NCBI RefSeq assembly: GCF_023955655.1
Contig: NZ_JAMXHT010000003.1
Coordinates: 434,001 to 498,000 of the forward strand
Reading direction: 5' to 3'
Origin: Ralstonia soli
GTDB taxonomy: Bacteria; Pseudomonadota; Gammaproteobacteria; Burkholderiales; Burkholderiaceae
DNA length: 64,000 nucleotides
Shown: in pieces, positions 37,321-46,488 of the stretch
Numbering within the stretch: position 1 is the stretch's first letter
Layout of the letters: each line of letters opens with the position of its first letter
Position numbers and translations under genes: made by a program
The notes under the pieces: model-generated
What the model saw: only the letters and a program-made list of their open reading frames with translations
Database searches by the model: none
Told to the model about the DNA's origin: nothing

Positions 37321-38598
37321 TTACTTTGCCGACCGCCGCTTCGCAATCGTCTCGGCCGTCAAGGGCGGCGTGGCCGGGTCGCCGAACTGCCGCGTGACGT
37401 AGTTGGTCAGCGCTGCAAGCTGTTCGTCGGACAACTGCCGCCCAAACGCCGGCATGCCGATGTGCCGATCGCCGGCCTTGCGCTCAATGCCGAACAGGAT
37501 CACCTGCACGAGGTTGGTCGTGTCCCGCGTGCCGACCGCGGAGTTGTGCAGCAGCGGCGGATAGTAGCCGTCTGGCGTGCCGCGCCCATCCGCCTGGTGG
37601 CACGTAGCGCAATTGCCGAGATACAGGCGCGCTGCATCGATCGTGGTTTCGATGGGCTTGCCGCGCAGCGCCGTCACATCCGTGGCGGGCTTGCCCCAGT
37701 CCTGGCGCGCACGCTCCAGGTTATTGCTCACGGCGGGCACGGTGCGCAGGTATTCAGCGATGGCCTGCACGTCCTGCATCGTCATGCGCGAAAAGCTGTG
37801 CTGCACCGCCTCGCCCATCGGCCCTGCGGCTTGCGCGACCCCGGGCAGGCTGCCGGTGCGCAGATACTGCACGAGCTGTTCGGGCTTCCACGCGCCGATG
37901 CCGCTAGTCGGGTCGGAGGTGATGTTGAACGCCGTCCAGCCCGCCAGCGTGGAGCCTGCCAGGTAGCCGCTGCCGCGCTCGTCCATGGCCTTCTCCTGCA
38001 TGGCAAAGCCGCGCGGCGTGTGGCACGTGCCACAGTGTGCAAGCCCCTGCGTGAGATACGCACCGCGATTCCACGTCGGCGGCTTGTCGCCCCTGGGGAT
38101 GTACGGCTCGGTCTTGAGGAAGATCAGGTTCCACAGCTTGAGCGGCCAACGCATGTTCAGCGGCCAGCGGATCGTGCTCGGCGGTGGGTCGTTCTGCACC
38201 GCTGGTACGCCGTAGCGGAAGTACGCATACAGGTCGCGCATGTCCGCATCGTTGATCTTCGCGTATGACGGATACGGCATGGCGGGATAGAGATTGTCAC
38301 CGTCGTCATCCACGCCCTTGCGCACGGCACGTTCGAAATCTTCGTAGCTCCATTTGCCGATGCCGGTCTTCTCATCGGGCGTGATGTTGCTGGTGTAGAT
38401 CGTGCCCAGCATCGGAATCGGCATCGGCAAGCCGCCCGCGAACGGCTTGCCCCCGGGCGCGGTATGGCAGGCAGCGCAATCGGCAGCAATGGCGAGGTAT
38501 TCGCCGCGTTTGATCTGCGCAGCATCGGCTGGGGTGTCCTTGGCCCATGCAGTCGCCGTCAAGCTGGAGAGCAACAGGAAAGAAGCGATCGTTTTCAT
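37321..38598 (-). CDS. tri-heme cytochrome c subunit of a membrane-bound FAD sugar dehydrogenase
   Basis: A 425-residue secreted cytochrome with a signal peptide (KTIASFLLLSSLTATAWA) and three heme c sites, CAACH, CGTCH and CATCH. Length and heme number equal the electron-transfer subunit of FAD-dependent glucose, gluconate, sorbitol and fructose dehydrogenases. It passes electrons from the catalytic subunit to ubiquinone at the outer face of the inner membrane. The gene starts 1 nt after the catalytic subunit's stop. Gene order on the strand is small subunit, catalytic subunit, cytochrome. Confidence 0.92.
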   Translation of the reverse strand: MKTIASFLLLSSLTATAWAKDTPADAAQIKRGEYLAIAADCAACHTAPGGKPFAGGLPMPIPMLGTIYTSNITPDEKTGIGKWSYEDFERAVRKGVDDDGDNLYPAMPYPSYAKINDADMRDLYAYFRYGVPAVQNDPPPSTIRWPLNMRWPLKLWNLIFLKTEPYIPRGDKPPTWNRGAYLTQGLAHCGTCHTPRGFAMQEKAMDERGSGYLAGSTLAGWTAFNITSDPTSGIGAWKPEQLVQYLRTGSLPGVAQAAGPMGEAVQHSFSRMTMQDVQAIAEYLRTVPAVSNNLERARQDWGKPATDVTALRGKPIETTIDAARLYLGNCATCHQADGRGTPDGYYPPLLHNSAVGTRDTTNLVQVILFGIERKAGDRHIGMPAFGRQLSDEQLAALTNYVTRQFGDPATPPLTAETIAKRRSAK

Positions 38599-38599
38599 C

Positions 38600-40210
38600 T
38601 CACGCCTCCTTCTTCAGTTGATCGGCAATGCGCAGGGCCAGCGCCGCGATGGTCAGCGTCACGTTGACGGTGCCCACCGTCGGCATGGTGGAACTGCTGC
38701 TGATGAACAGGTTCGGGTGGTCGAACGTCCGGCAGTCCTTGTCGACCACGGAGTCTTTCGCATCCGCCCCCATGATGGTCGCGCCGGTGATGTGATTGTT
38801 GGGCGCGAAGTCGTCGTGGAACTGCACGTCGGTGCCACCGAGCACCTTGGCCGCCGTGGCGTAGACCTCCCGCGTATGCACGGCGCTACGTTTGACGTAG
38901 TCGTCAATGTGGTACGTGATCTCCGGACGCGGGATGCCGATGGCATCGACCTCGGTCGCGCTTGGCACGATGCGGTTCTCGGGCATGGGCAGGATCTCGT
39001 GGAAGCTGTCGAACTGCACGTAGCGTGCGGCCTGATCGCGGATGCGCGCGTTCAATTCAGCAGCCTTGATGAGCTTGCCTTCCTTGAAGATGCGCTGCGT
39101 CTCCTGCTCGATGCGCGACATGTTCGACAGGTGCAGCTTCTTGCCCGCCTGCGTGGCACGGAACGGCCCGTCGCGAAAGCCGATCAGCGACGTCATCTCC
39201 TGCGGGCCGCGCCCCGGCCACAGCTTGCGGTCGGCATAGAAACTCACGCCGGTGCCGGGGTGGTCCATCAGGTTGCGGCCCACCATGTCAGAGCTGTTGC
39301 CCACGCCCTTGGGATAATCCTGGCTGGTCGACATCAGCATCAGCTTGGGCGTCTCGATGCCGTTGGCAGCCAAGACGAACCACTTCCCTTCCACGCGGTG
39401 CTCGACGCCCTTCTGGTCTTTGTAGCGCGCCGCCACAATGCGCTTGTTGGCGCCGACTTCCAGCTTGAAGACCACGGCGTTCTCGATGAGTCGCGCGCCG
39501 GCCTGCTCGGCTTTCTCCACGTGAACGATGCCGTTGTACATCGCCCCGATCGGGCAGATCGGCATGCAGTTGTTGTTGCCGCAGCAGGTGGGGCGGCCAT
39601 CGTAAGGGCGGCTGTTGCGGGCGACCGGCTCGGTCACCACATGGAAGCTTGCGTCGTGCGCGTTGAGCGCTTCCTTGATCGTGCGTTCGTTGAACGACAG
39701 CGGCAGCGGCGCCATCGGATATGGCCGGCTGCGTGGAGAGCCAAGCTCCTCATCGTTTGGCCCCCACACGCCGAGCGCCTCTTCGGCAAGACCGTAGTAG
39801 CGCTCAAGGTCTTGATACTGGAGCGGCCAGTCCCGCGCAATGCCGTACACGCTGCGCAGCTTGAAGTCGTTCGGCATGAAGCGCCAAGCCGACGCCGCCC
39901 AGTGCCAGGTCGTGCCGCCCACCGCGCGGATGTACTGCGAGTTGAACTGGTGCTCGCCCTTGAGAACGAGGTAGTTGTTGGGCGGGCCGTATTCCGGATG
40001 CGGCGCCCATGGTGTCGATGGATACGGCGCCATGAAGTCCATCTTGTCGGCCTGGTTGCGGAAGCGCTCGACAATCTCCCAGCGCGGCAGGCGCGGGCCG
40101 GCTTCGAGCATCAGCACCGACTTGCCCGCGCGCGCCAGTTCGTACGCCACCAGCGCCCCGGCCACACCGGAGCCCACCACAACGATATCGGCTTGTTGGG
40201 TATCTGGCAT
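38600..40210 (-). CDS. GMC-type FAD catalytic subunit of a membrane-bound sugar dehydrogenase
   Basis: A 536-residue flavoprotein beginning MPDTQQADIVVVGSGVAGALV, with the dinucleotide GxGxxG site at once. A cysteine cluster CCGNNNCMPICPIGA (Cys 209, 210, 215, 219) corresponds to the iron-sulphur region described for FAD-glucose and fructose dehydrogenases ([3Fe-4S]). The C-terminal GMC His/Asn region reads SSSTMPTVGTVNVTLT. There is no signal peptide; export is expected by the Tat partner encoded just upstream (TGATG overlap of 1 nt). The substrate could be glucose, gluconate or a related polyol; size and gene order best match the Burkholderia FAD-glucose dehydrogenase. Confidence 0.92.
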   Translation of the reverse strand: MPDTQQADIVVVGSGVAGALVAYELARAGKSVLMLEAGPRLPRWEIVERFRNQADKMDFMAPYPSTPWAPHPEYGPPNNYLVLKGEHQFNSQYIRAVGGTTWHWAASAWRFMPNDFKLRSVYGIARDWPLQYQDLERYYGLAEEALGVWGPNDEELGSPRSRPYPMAPLPLSFNERTIKEALNAHDASFHVVTEPVARNSRPYDGRPTCCGNNNCMPICPIGAMYNGIVHVEKAEQAGARLIENAVVFKLEVGANKRIVAARYKDQKGVEHRVEGKWFVLAANGIETPKLMLMSTSQDYPKGVGNSSDMVGRNLMDHPGTGVSFYADRKLWPGRGPQEMTSLIGFRDGPFRATQAGKKLHLSNMSRIEQETQRIFKEGKLIKAAELNARIRDQAARYVQFDSFHEILPMPENRIVPSATEVDAIGIPRPEITYHIDDYVKRSAVHTREVYATAAKVLGGTDVQFHDDFAPNNHITGATIMGADAKDSVVDKDCRTFDHPNLFISSSSTMPTVGTVNVTLTIAALALRIADQLKKEA

Positions 40211-40692
40211 CAGGCTTGCCTCTCGATAGGGGGCTCGGCCCAGAAGCCGGGTTGGTTGGGGCAATACGTGCGGATGACCAGGGTGTCGGACACCACGCCG
40301 TACATCAGCGCCTGCTCGTACGTGACGACGTTGCCGTCGACCACGCCCAGGTACCACGCCTCCAGGATTCGCAGCGCAGTCTTCTGTTGCGCATCGCTGA
40401 GCGAACCGCCGGTCAGCGCCTGTGCCAGCGGACGCAGCTGCGCGGCAAAGTCCGCACTGGATTTGCCCAGCGCCGCCAGCAACCGCGTGCCAACCGCACG
40501 GTCCAGCGCCGGCCGCGCCGTCAGCGCCTGTGACAAGGCCATGAAGGCGTCCAGCGGCTCACCGGGCGCCTGGGCCACCGCGCGCAGCACCTGCGAGCCC
40601 ACCAGCCCGGCCGCAGCCAACGCCAGCGTGCCCTGCAGCCACTGGCGGCGGGTCAGGCCAGCAGGGGTGTCAGGAGAATGGGAAGGGGCCAT
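40210..40692 (-). CDS. Tat-exported small subunit of the FAD sugar dehydrogenase
   Basis: A 160-residue protein with an N-terminal Tat-like signal (TRRQWLQGTLALAAAGLVG). The rest is helical and fits the small/gamma subunit of sorbitol-, gluconate- and FAD-glucose dehydrogenases, which carries the catalytic subunit through the Tat pore. The C-terminus (TLVIRTYCPNQPGFWAEPP) is a conserved family ending. It is the first gene of the three-gene operon and overlaps the catalytic gene by 1 nt. Confidence 0.9.
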   Translation of the reverse strand: MAPSHSPDTPAGLTRRQWLQGTLALAAAGLVGSQVLRAVAQAPGEPLDAFMALSQALTARPALDRAVGTRLLAALGKSSADFAAQLRPLAQALTGGSLSDAQQKTALRILEAWYLGVVDGNVVTYEQALMYGVVSDTLVIRTYCPNQPGFWAEPPIERQA

Positions 40693-40908
40693 TTCGACAT
40701 CCTGTTGAAACTTCTGCGGGGTGGATGGGCGGGCGCCTCGGCCGGACGCCCTTGACTAGCCAATATAGGCGGCGCAGAACAGATCGCCAGAACCTGCCGG
40801 CAAGCGCGAACCGTGCCAGCTCCTTGCGTACAAGCAAACGGCGGCCGGCGCGGTTTGTCTATACTCGGCCCGTTCGCTCGCCGCACACGCTGTTGCACCC
40901 CGACGCCT

Positions 40909-41547
40909 ATGACTTCCATTGCCGATATCCGCACTGAATACGCCCGCGCCTCGCTCGACATCGCCGACGTCGATGCCAACCCCCTGCGCCAGTTCCGCCG
41001 CTGGTTCGACGAGGCTCTCAAGGCCGAGGTGGCCGAAGTCAACGCCATGACGCTCGCCACCGTCGACCCGCAGGGCCAGCCCTCGGCCCGCATCGTCCTG
41101 CTCAAGAACCTCGACGAGCGCGGTTTCACCTTCTTCACCAACTACGCCAGCCACAAGGGCGAGGAGCTGGCTGCCAACCCGCATGCCGCGCTACTGTTCC
41201 ACTGGATCGGGCTGGAGCGGCAGGTGCGCATCCAGGGCATCGTCGAAAAGGTGAGCGAGGCGGAAAGCGATGCCTACTACCACTCGCGCCCGCTGGGTTC
41301 GCGCCTGGGCGCGTGGGCTTCGGAGCAAAGTAGCGAGGTGCCCGACCGCGCCACGCTGGAAGCGCGCGAAGCCGAATACCGCCAGCGCTTCGGCGACGCC
41401 CCGCCCCGCCCGCCGCACTGGGGCGGCTACCGTTTGCTGCCCGAGCGGCTGGAGTTCTGGCAGGGCCGCCCGTCGCGTCTGCACGATCGGCTGGAATACC
41501 GCAAACAGCCCGACGGCAGCTGGAAGATCGTCCGCCTCGCCCCCTGA
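40909..41547 (+). CDS. pdxH: pyridoxamine 5'-phosphate oxidase
   Basis: A 212-residue FMN enzyme that oxidises pyridoxamine or pyridoxine phosphate to pyridoxal phosphate. Start 40909 gives [23 protein letters not shown]- and substrate-binding segments are [33 protein letters not shown], and the C-terminal [20 protein letters not shown] with [10 protein letters not shown]. The upstream 216 bp hold no other gene. Length is normal. Confidence 0.95.
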   Translation: MTSIADIRTEYARASLDIADVDANPLRQFRRWFDEALKAEVAEVNAMTLATVDPQGQPSARIVLLKNLDERGFTFFTNYASHKGEELAANPHAALLFHWIGLERQVRIQGIVEKVSEAESDAYYHSRPLGSRLGAWASEQSSEVPDRATLEAREAEYRQRFGDAPPRPPHWGGYRLLPERLEFWQGRPSRLHDRLEYRKQPDGSWKIVRLAP

Positions 41548-41560
41548 TCGGCCGTAGGGA

Positions 41561-41579
41561 GCGCAATACGTTATTGCGC
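41561..41579. promoter_or_regulatory. 8-3-8 palindrome between pdxH and cfa
   Basis: GCGCAATA-CGT-TATTGCGC is a perfect inverted repeat 14 bp after the pdxH stop and about 160 bp before cfa. It lacks a T-run, so an operator is as likely as an mRNA 3' hairpin. Confidence 0.4.
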
Positions 41580-41742
41580 ATTGCACCAAGCCGGCACGGC
41601 GCTTGCTGCCACAGTAAGGAGCCATGTGCTGCCCGTAAGACCCGCACAGCACCATGGGAAAGTTTGTCGTAAGCTAATGTGATCCGTTCGGGCGGCAATC
41701 CGATGGCCGCCCCGATCTAGTGCACGCTAGGGAGGCATCGAC

Positions 41743-42963
41743 ATGTTTTTCCAACAGGCGATCGACCGCAAACTCGAACAGTGGATCAAGGACATCCGCG
41801 AGTCAGCCAACCTTCCGGTGCGCGTGCGGTTATGGAACGGCGATCAATACGAACTGGGCCGCTTTGAGCAGCCGCGCGTCACGCTGACCGTGCGCGAAGC
41901 CAGCGCCCTCCCCCTGTTGCTTGCCCCCACGCTCAACAACCTCGGCGAGGCCTACGTCCAGGAGAAGATCGACCTGGACGGCAAGCTCGCCGACATCATC
42001 AACGTCGGTTACGGCCTGGCTGCCGCGGCAGCCACCAGCAGCGGCAATGCGCTGGCCCGTGTGGTACGCCACTTCGCCCACACGAAGGAAGGCGACAAGG
42101 AATCGATCCAGTACCACTACGACGTCTCCAACGACTTCTACAAGCTGTGGCTGGACCAGAACATGGTCTACTCGTGCGCCTACTTCGAGAACGGCAACGA
42201 AACGCTCGACGAGGCACAGCTCAAGAAGATCGACCACATCCTCACCAAGATCCGCCTGCAGCCCGGGCAGACGCTGCTCGACATCGGCTGCGGCTGGGGC
42301 GCGCTGGTGCTGCGTGCGGCGCAGAAGTACGGCGCGCGGTGCCTGGGCGTGACGCTGTCGCAGAACCAGTACGAGCTCGCCACCGAACGCGTGCGCGCGG
42401 CCGGCCTGCAAGACCAGATCGAGATCCGCATCCAGGACTACCGGGATCTGTCCGGCCAGTTCGACCGCATCACCAGCGTCGGCATGTTCGAACACGTGGG
42501 GCGCAAGAACCTGCCGGGCTATTTCCGCCGCATGCACGACCTGCTGGCCGACGGAGGTGTCGCCATGAACCACGGCATCACGTCGTCCGATACCGCCGGC
42601 GGTGAAAGCTCCATGGGTGGCGGCGATTTCATCGATCGCTACGTCTTCCCGCAGGGGGAGCTTCCGCACATTTCGCTGGCGCTGTCCGCCGCGCAGGACG
42701 GCGGCCTGGAGGCGCTTGACGTCGAAAGCCTGCGCCGCCACTATGCGCGCACGCTCGAGCACTGGGCCGAGCGCTTCGAGACCAACGGCGAAACCATCCG
42801 CGCGCTGGTCGGCGAGAAGAAATACCGCATCTGGCGCGTCTATCTGGCTGGCTGCGCACACGCCTTCGACGCCGACGAGATCTCGATCTTCCAGACCGTC
42901 CTGCAGAAGGCCGGCCAGTCGGCGACGTCGATCCCGTGGTCGCGGCGCTATATCTACGCTTGA
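41743..42963 (+). CDS. cfa: cyclopropane-fatty-acyl-phospholipid synthase
   Basis: A 406-residue SAM-dependent enzyme that adds a methylene bridge to unsaturated acyl chains of membrane phospholipids. The SAM site LLDIGCGWGALVLRAA (about residue 180) and the conserved YHYDVSNDFYKLWLDQNMVYSCAYF-type region are diagnostic (YDVSNDFYKLWLD seen). HVGRKNLPGYFRRMHDLL and the C-terminal RIWRVYLAGCAHAFDADEI agree. There is no signal peptide. The next gene starts 4 nt after the stop. Confidence 0.93.
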   Translation: MFFQQAIDRKLEQWIKDIRESANLPVRVRLWNGDQYELGRFEQPRVTLTVREASALPLLLAPTLNNLGEAYVQEKIDLDGKLADIINVGYGLAAAAATSSGNALARVVRHFAHTKEGDKESIQYHYDVSNDFYKLWLDQNMVYSCAYFENGNETLDEAQLKKIDHILTKIRLQPGQTLLDIGCGWGALVLRAAQKYGARCLGVTLSQNQYELATERVRAAGLQDQIEIRIQDYRDLSGQFDRITSVGMFEHVGRKNLPGYFRRMHDLLADGGVAMNHGITSSDTAGGESSMGGGDFIDRYVFPQGELPHISLALSAAQDGGLEALDVESLRRHYARTLEHWAERFETNGETIRALVGEKKYRIWRVYLAGCAHAFDADEISIFQTVLQKAGQSATSIPWSRRYIYA

Positions 42964-42967
42964 TCAT

Positions 42968-44035
42968 TTGACCGCCAGCGCCCCCATCGACGACCTGTTC
43001 GGCGCGCCGCAAGACGACACTGCGGCGGCCCAGCCTGCTAAACCCAAGCGTTCTCCCGCCCGTCAGGGTGTGCAGCCGGCCGTGGTGTCGTCCGAGGTGG
43101 CTGCACTCGCGCAGCGCCTGCCGCGCGGGCTTCGCATCGGCACTTCGTCGTGGTCCTATCCCGGTTGGGACGGGCTGGTGTATGCGGGCGAATATTCCGA
43201 TTCGATGCTCGCGCGCAAAGGTCTGGCGGCCTACGCCCAGCACCCGCTGCTGCGCACGGTCAGCATCGACCGCGGCTTTTACTCGCCGATCCCGCTGGCG
43301 GACTATGTGGCCTATGCCGCCAGCGTGCCGGACGATTTCCGCTTTGCCGTGAAGGCGCCCTCCGCCGTGTGCGATGCGTGGATCCGCGAATCGGACGGGC
43401 GCGGCCGCATGGCCAATCCGGCGTTCCTGAATGCAGAATTCGCTGTGCGTGATTTTGTCGATCCGGCCACGCGCGGGCTCGGCATGCGCTGCGGGGCGCT
43501 GGTGTTCCAGCTTTCGCCGCTCGGCGCGCTGGCCGAAGATGCCACCGGCTTCGTGGAGCGGCTCGAAGCGTTTCTGGCCGCGCTACCGCCGCTCGACCCG
43601 CAGCTCAATCCTGATGCGGTCTATGCCGTGGAGCTGCGCGACGCCACGCTCCTCACGCCGCGCTTCATTAAGATGCTGCGTGCGGCCGGCGTGCGCTACT
43701 GCGTTGGCCTGCACGAGCGGATGCCTGCAGTCGATCGGCAAGCCGCCGCGGTTGCCCTGCTGGATGAAGGTGCGGGCGGCCCGCTCGTGGTGCGCTGGAA
43801 CCTGAACAGCCGCTACCGCTACGCGCAGGCCGAGGCGGCGTACAAGCCGTTCGACAAGCTCGTCGATGAAGACCCGTTCTCGCGCGAGACACTCGCCGAC
43901 ATGGCGGTGGCCGCACTGGCTGCCGGGCGCAAGGTGACGATCCTGGTCAGCAACAAGGCCGAAGGATCGTCCCCGCTGTCATGCATCAAACTGGCCGAGG
44001 CCATCGCCGCGCGCCTGCCGGCGGACGCAGGGTAG
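42968..44035 (+). CDS. DUF72 family protein
   Basis: A 355-residue protein of the DUF72 (YecE-like, TIM-barrel) family. No ATG is suitably placed; the TTG at 42968 is taken as the start, 4 nt after the cfa stop. The conserved IGTSSWSYPGWDGLVY motif lies at about residues 50-65, with SIDRGFYSPIP, FRFAVKAPSAVCDAW and KVTILVSNKAEGSSPLSC later. The first 45 residues are low-complexity (Ala/Pro/Lys). The family has no proven reaction, although YecE-like proteins are suspected nucleases or binding proteins. Likely cotranscribed with cfa. Confidence 0.85.
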   Translation: MTASAPIDDLFGAPQDDTAAAQPAKPKRSPARQGVQPAVVSSEVAALAQRLPRGLRIGTSSWSYPGWDGLVYAGEYSDSMLARKGLAAYAQHPLLRTVSIDRGFYSPIPLADYVAYAASVPDDFRFAVKAPSAVCDAWIRESDGRGRMANPAFLNAEFAVRDFVDPATRGLGMRCGALVFQLSPLGALAEDATGFVERLEAFLAALPPLDPQLNPDAVYAVELRDATLLTPRFIKMLRAAGVRYCVGLHERMPAVDRQAAAVALLDEGAGGPLVVRWNLNSRYRYAQAEAAYKPFDKLVDEDPFSRETLADMAVAALAAGRKVTILVSNKAEGSSPLSCIKLAEAIAARLPADAG

Positions 44036-44048
44036 CCCCGGCCCGCAC

Positions 44049-44615
44049 TTACCCTTGCAGGCGGTGCGCGAACTGCTTGCGGAACTTCGACACCTTGGGC
44101 GAGATGACGAACGCACAGTAGCCCTGTGCCGGATGGTCGCGGAAGTAGTTCTGGTGCTCGTCTTCGGCGCGCCAGAAAGTCACCTTGCCGTCGGTGGCAT
44201 CCACCAGTTCCGTAACGATCGGGGCTTCGAAGATATCGCTGGCGCCCAGCTCGGCAATGGCGACGCGAGCCGTCTCCAATTGCTCGGGTGTTTGCGCGAA
44301 GATGGCCGAACGGTATTGCGGCCCGACATCGTTACCCTGCCGATCGGGCGTGGTCGGGTCGTGGATGGCGAAGAAGATGTCGAGAATCTCGCGGTACGGA
44401 ATCACGGCTGGATCGAACTGCACGGCGACCACTTCGGCGTGGCCGGTGTTGCCGTTGCAGACGGCGCGATAGCTGGGGTGATCGACATGGCCGCCGGCAT
44501 AGCCGGACACCACGCTGTGCACCCCCTGCACCTGCTGGAAGACAGCTTCCAGGCACCAGAAGCAGCCTCCGCCCAGCACGGCGGTTTCAAATTGACGGTC
44601 TTGTTGGGTTTCCAC
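44049..44615 (-). CDS. msrA: peptide-methionine (S)-S-oxide reductase
   Basis: A 188-residue MsrA that reduces methionine-S-sulphoxide in proteins. The catalytic GCFWCLEAVFQ motif and the GYAGGHVDHPSY segment are intact; a resolving Cys occurs in AQGYCAFVISPK. The GTG at 44615 is the start, supported by AGGAGA 7 nt upstream; an ATG at 44666 would add 17 unlike residues. It lies 66 nt downstream of the beta-lactamase gene on the same strand. Confidence 0.93.
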   Translation of the reverse strand: METQQDRQFETAVLGGGCFWCLEAVFQQVQGVHSVVSGYAGGHVDHPSYRAVCNGNTGHAEVVAVQFDPAVIPYREILDIFFAIHDPTTPDRQGNDVGPQYRSAIFAQTPEQLETARVAIAELGASDIFEAPIVTELVDATDGKVTFWRAEDEHQNYFRDHPAQGYCAFVISPKVSKFRKQFAHRLQG

Positions 44616-44681
44616 GTTCTTCTCCTGAGTCTGCTTCCAATGTTGGGGCCGGCGCGCCAGCCACAATGGCTGGCCGTTTCG

Positions 44682-45557
44682 TCACTGCATGCTCTTGAAC
44701 AGAATGGCGCCCATTCTGGCAATGGCGGTGTTGCTTTGCGCCGTGGTCGCCTTGGTATGGGTGATGTAGATGGAAACCAGCAGCGGCTTTTTTTCACTCG
44801 GATAGACGACGGCAACAATCGAGCGGGACCCATATCCCCCCGCCCCGGTCTTGTCGGCAATTTCCCAGCCGGAAGGCAGCGATTTCCTCAACAAATCATC
44901 AGCGACCTTGTCGTTGATCATCCAGTGCTTCAGCTCGGATTTCGAGGCTTTGGACAGATGATCGCTGAAGAAGATCTGATCCAGGCTGCGGACGGCGGCC
45001 ACCGGCGTCGTGGTATCACGAGGGTCCCCAGGGGTGCCTTCGTTCAACTCGGGCTCCTTGCGGTCCAGGCGCGTTTTCTGGTCGCCGATCGATCGCATGA
45101 ACCGGTTGAAACCATCCACGCCACCAATGTTCTCCAACACCTTGTTTGCCGCTGTGTTGTCGCTGTAGCTCACGGCAGCCTCGCATAGCTGCGCGTTGGA
45201 GACCGTCTGCGGGGCAAGCCGCTTTTCGGTGATGGGCGAATAGGTCACCAGATCCGTCTTGGCAATGGTCGTGGCGTCGCTCAATGCCAGCGCCTTTTGG
45301 TCGACCTTTTCCAGCAGCGCGGCACACAGATAGGCCTTGTGCGTGCTGTTGATTGGAAACGCCTCATCGCCTCGATAACTCCAAGTCATGCCGGATGCCT
45401 TATCGATGACGGCGACGCCAATTCTGGCGTGCAGCGAGGCTTCCTCGGATTGGACTGCCTGCTTCAGCCAGTGCTGGTTGAACGCGTGCGCATTGACGCT
45501 GACCACGGCCAGCATTCCAGCCAGCAGGACGAAGTGCTTCGTTTTTCTTGAAATCAT
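44682..45557 (-). CDS. class A beta-lactamase (CARB/PSE-like lineage)
   Basis: A 291-residue secreted serine beta-lactamase with a signal peptide (FVLLAGMLAVVSVNAHA). Active-site motifs are STHK (S71, K74), SDN (132-134), EPELN (E168) and KTG (236-238). Several phrases resemble carbenicillinases (ARIGVAVID, DLVTYSPITEK, TRLDRKEPELNEG, DTTTP, GAGGYGSRSI), but those usually have Arg-Ser/Thr-Gly where this protein has Lys-Thr-Gly, and STFK where this has STHK. GC of three sampled lines is about 56%, well below the neighbours (about 70% in a sampled line), a sign of acquisition or different ancestry. No regulator of the AmpR type is adjacent. Confidence 0.92.
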   Translation of the reverse strand: MISRKTKHFVLLAGMLAVVSVNAHAFNQHWLKQAVQSEEASLHARIGVAVIDKASGMTWSYRGDEAFPINSTHKAYLCAALLEKVDQKALALSDATTIAKTDLVTYSPITEKRLAPQTVSNAQLCEAAVSYSDNTAANKVLENIGGVDGFNRFMRSIGDQKTRLDRKEPELNEGTPGDPRDTTTPVAAVRSLDQIFFSDHLSKASKSELKHWMINDKVADDLLRKSLPSGWEIADKTGAGGYGSRSIVAVVYPSEKKPLLVSIYITHTKATTAQSNTAIARMGAILFKSMQ

Positions 45558-45875
45558 CAGTGCAATGTTTCCCCAAAACCATCAAGATGCAGCCACGAGT
45601 GCTGCGCATGTCACCCCAGAGGATGAAACCCAGCGCTCGGAAAAGCTGCAAGGGCAATTGAGTTTGCCCCCTCTACCTGCAAAACGTTCCGGCCGAAATA
45701 TGACGTATTGATATCGCAGGCCACGAGCCGCACGGCGGGTTGGCTGCGTGTGTTGCCATTGGTCGACTGAGCGAGCGCATCCTGACATGTGCGTTTGGCA
45801 ACGTATCAAGCGCCGGTCTACCAGCGACCTTCCACGCGTGTCCGTTACAATTGAGCCTTACTTTCGGTAGTTTGC
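45558..45875. other. 318 bp intergenic region between beta-lactamase and flavin reductase
   Basis: The region is less GC-rich than its surroundings and carries only very short open frames, none with a good ribosome site. It must hold the two divergent promoters; TACAAT at 45846-45851 is a -10 candidate for the flavin reductase, without a clear -35. No resistance-gene regulator or mobile-element end is visible. Confidence 0.5.
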
Positions 45876-46466
45876 ATGGACCATTACGGAGCCAGCCGCA
45901 CGGATGCGCGCGAGAGCGAGTCTTCTTCGCGCACACCAGCGGCACACGGCCGCGCCACCCCGCCTGATTTTGATGCCGCGCATTTCCGGCACGCCCTGTC
46001 CCAGTTTGCGACTGGTGTGACGGTGGTCACGACTCGTTCGGAGGGTGGCCCCGGCAAGCCAGCGTTCGTCGGCGTGACGGCCAGCTCGTTCAACTCAGTC
46101 TCGCTGAATCCGCCGCTGGTGCTGTGGAGCCTCGGCATGCAGGCGAACTCGTTCCCGCTGTTCCACGCCGGATCGCACTACGTGATCAATATCCTGGGGG
46201 CGGAGCAATTGGACCTGTGCAAGCGCTTCGCCACCCTCAAGGGCGACCGTTTCGCCAATATCGACTACGCCTTGAGCCCGACCGGCCTGCCGATTCTCGC
46301 GCAGTCGCTGGCGTGGTTCGAGTGCCATAACCGCAGTCGCTACCACGAAGGCGACCACGTCATCTTTGTCGGCGAAGTCGAACGCTGCGGCGTGGTCGAC
46401 CCGCATGGCGCACCGCTGGTGTTCCACCGCGGGGCGTTCTCGTCCCTTACGCACGGCGGCAAGTAA
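45876..46466 (+). CDS. flavin reductase family protein
   Basis: A 196-residue FMN-binding split-barrel protein that reduces free flavin with NAD(P)H, usually to feed a two-component monooxygenase. Family motifs are LSQFATGVTVVTTRS, VGVTASSFNSVSLNPPLVLWSL and FAGSHYVINIL-type (HAGSHYVINILGAEQ). The first 30 residues are polar and divergent and may be disordered. No partner oxygenase lies next to it; the kyn genes downstream do not need one of this type. Confidence 0.88.
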   Translation: MDHYGASRTDARESESSSRTPAAHGRATPPDFDAAHFRHALSQFATGVTVVTTRSEGGPGKPAFVGVTASSFNSVSLNPPLVLWSLGMQANSFPLFHAGSHYVINILGAEQLDLCKRFATLKGDRFANIDYALSPTGLPILAQSLAWFECHNRSRYHEGDHVIFVGEVERCGVVDPHGAPLVFHRGAFSSLTHGGK

Positions 46467-46488
46467 CGCTTCGCCGATTGCTCCGGCA

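Noticed and set aside
45558..45875. ampR-like regulator or small resistance-linked gene next to the beta-lactamase
   Set aside because: The 318 bp gap has only frames of about 25 codons without ribosome sites, too short for a LysR regulator.
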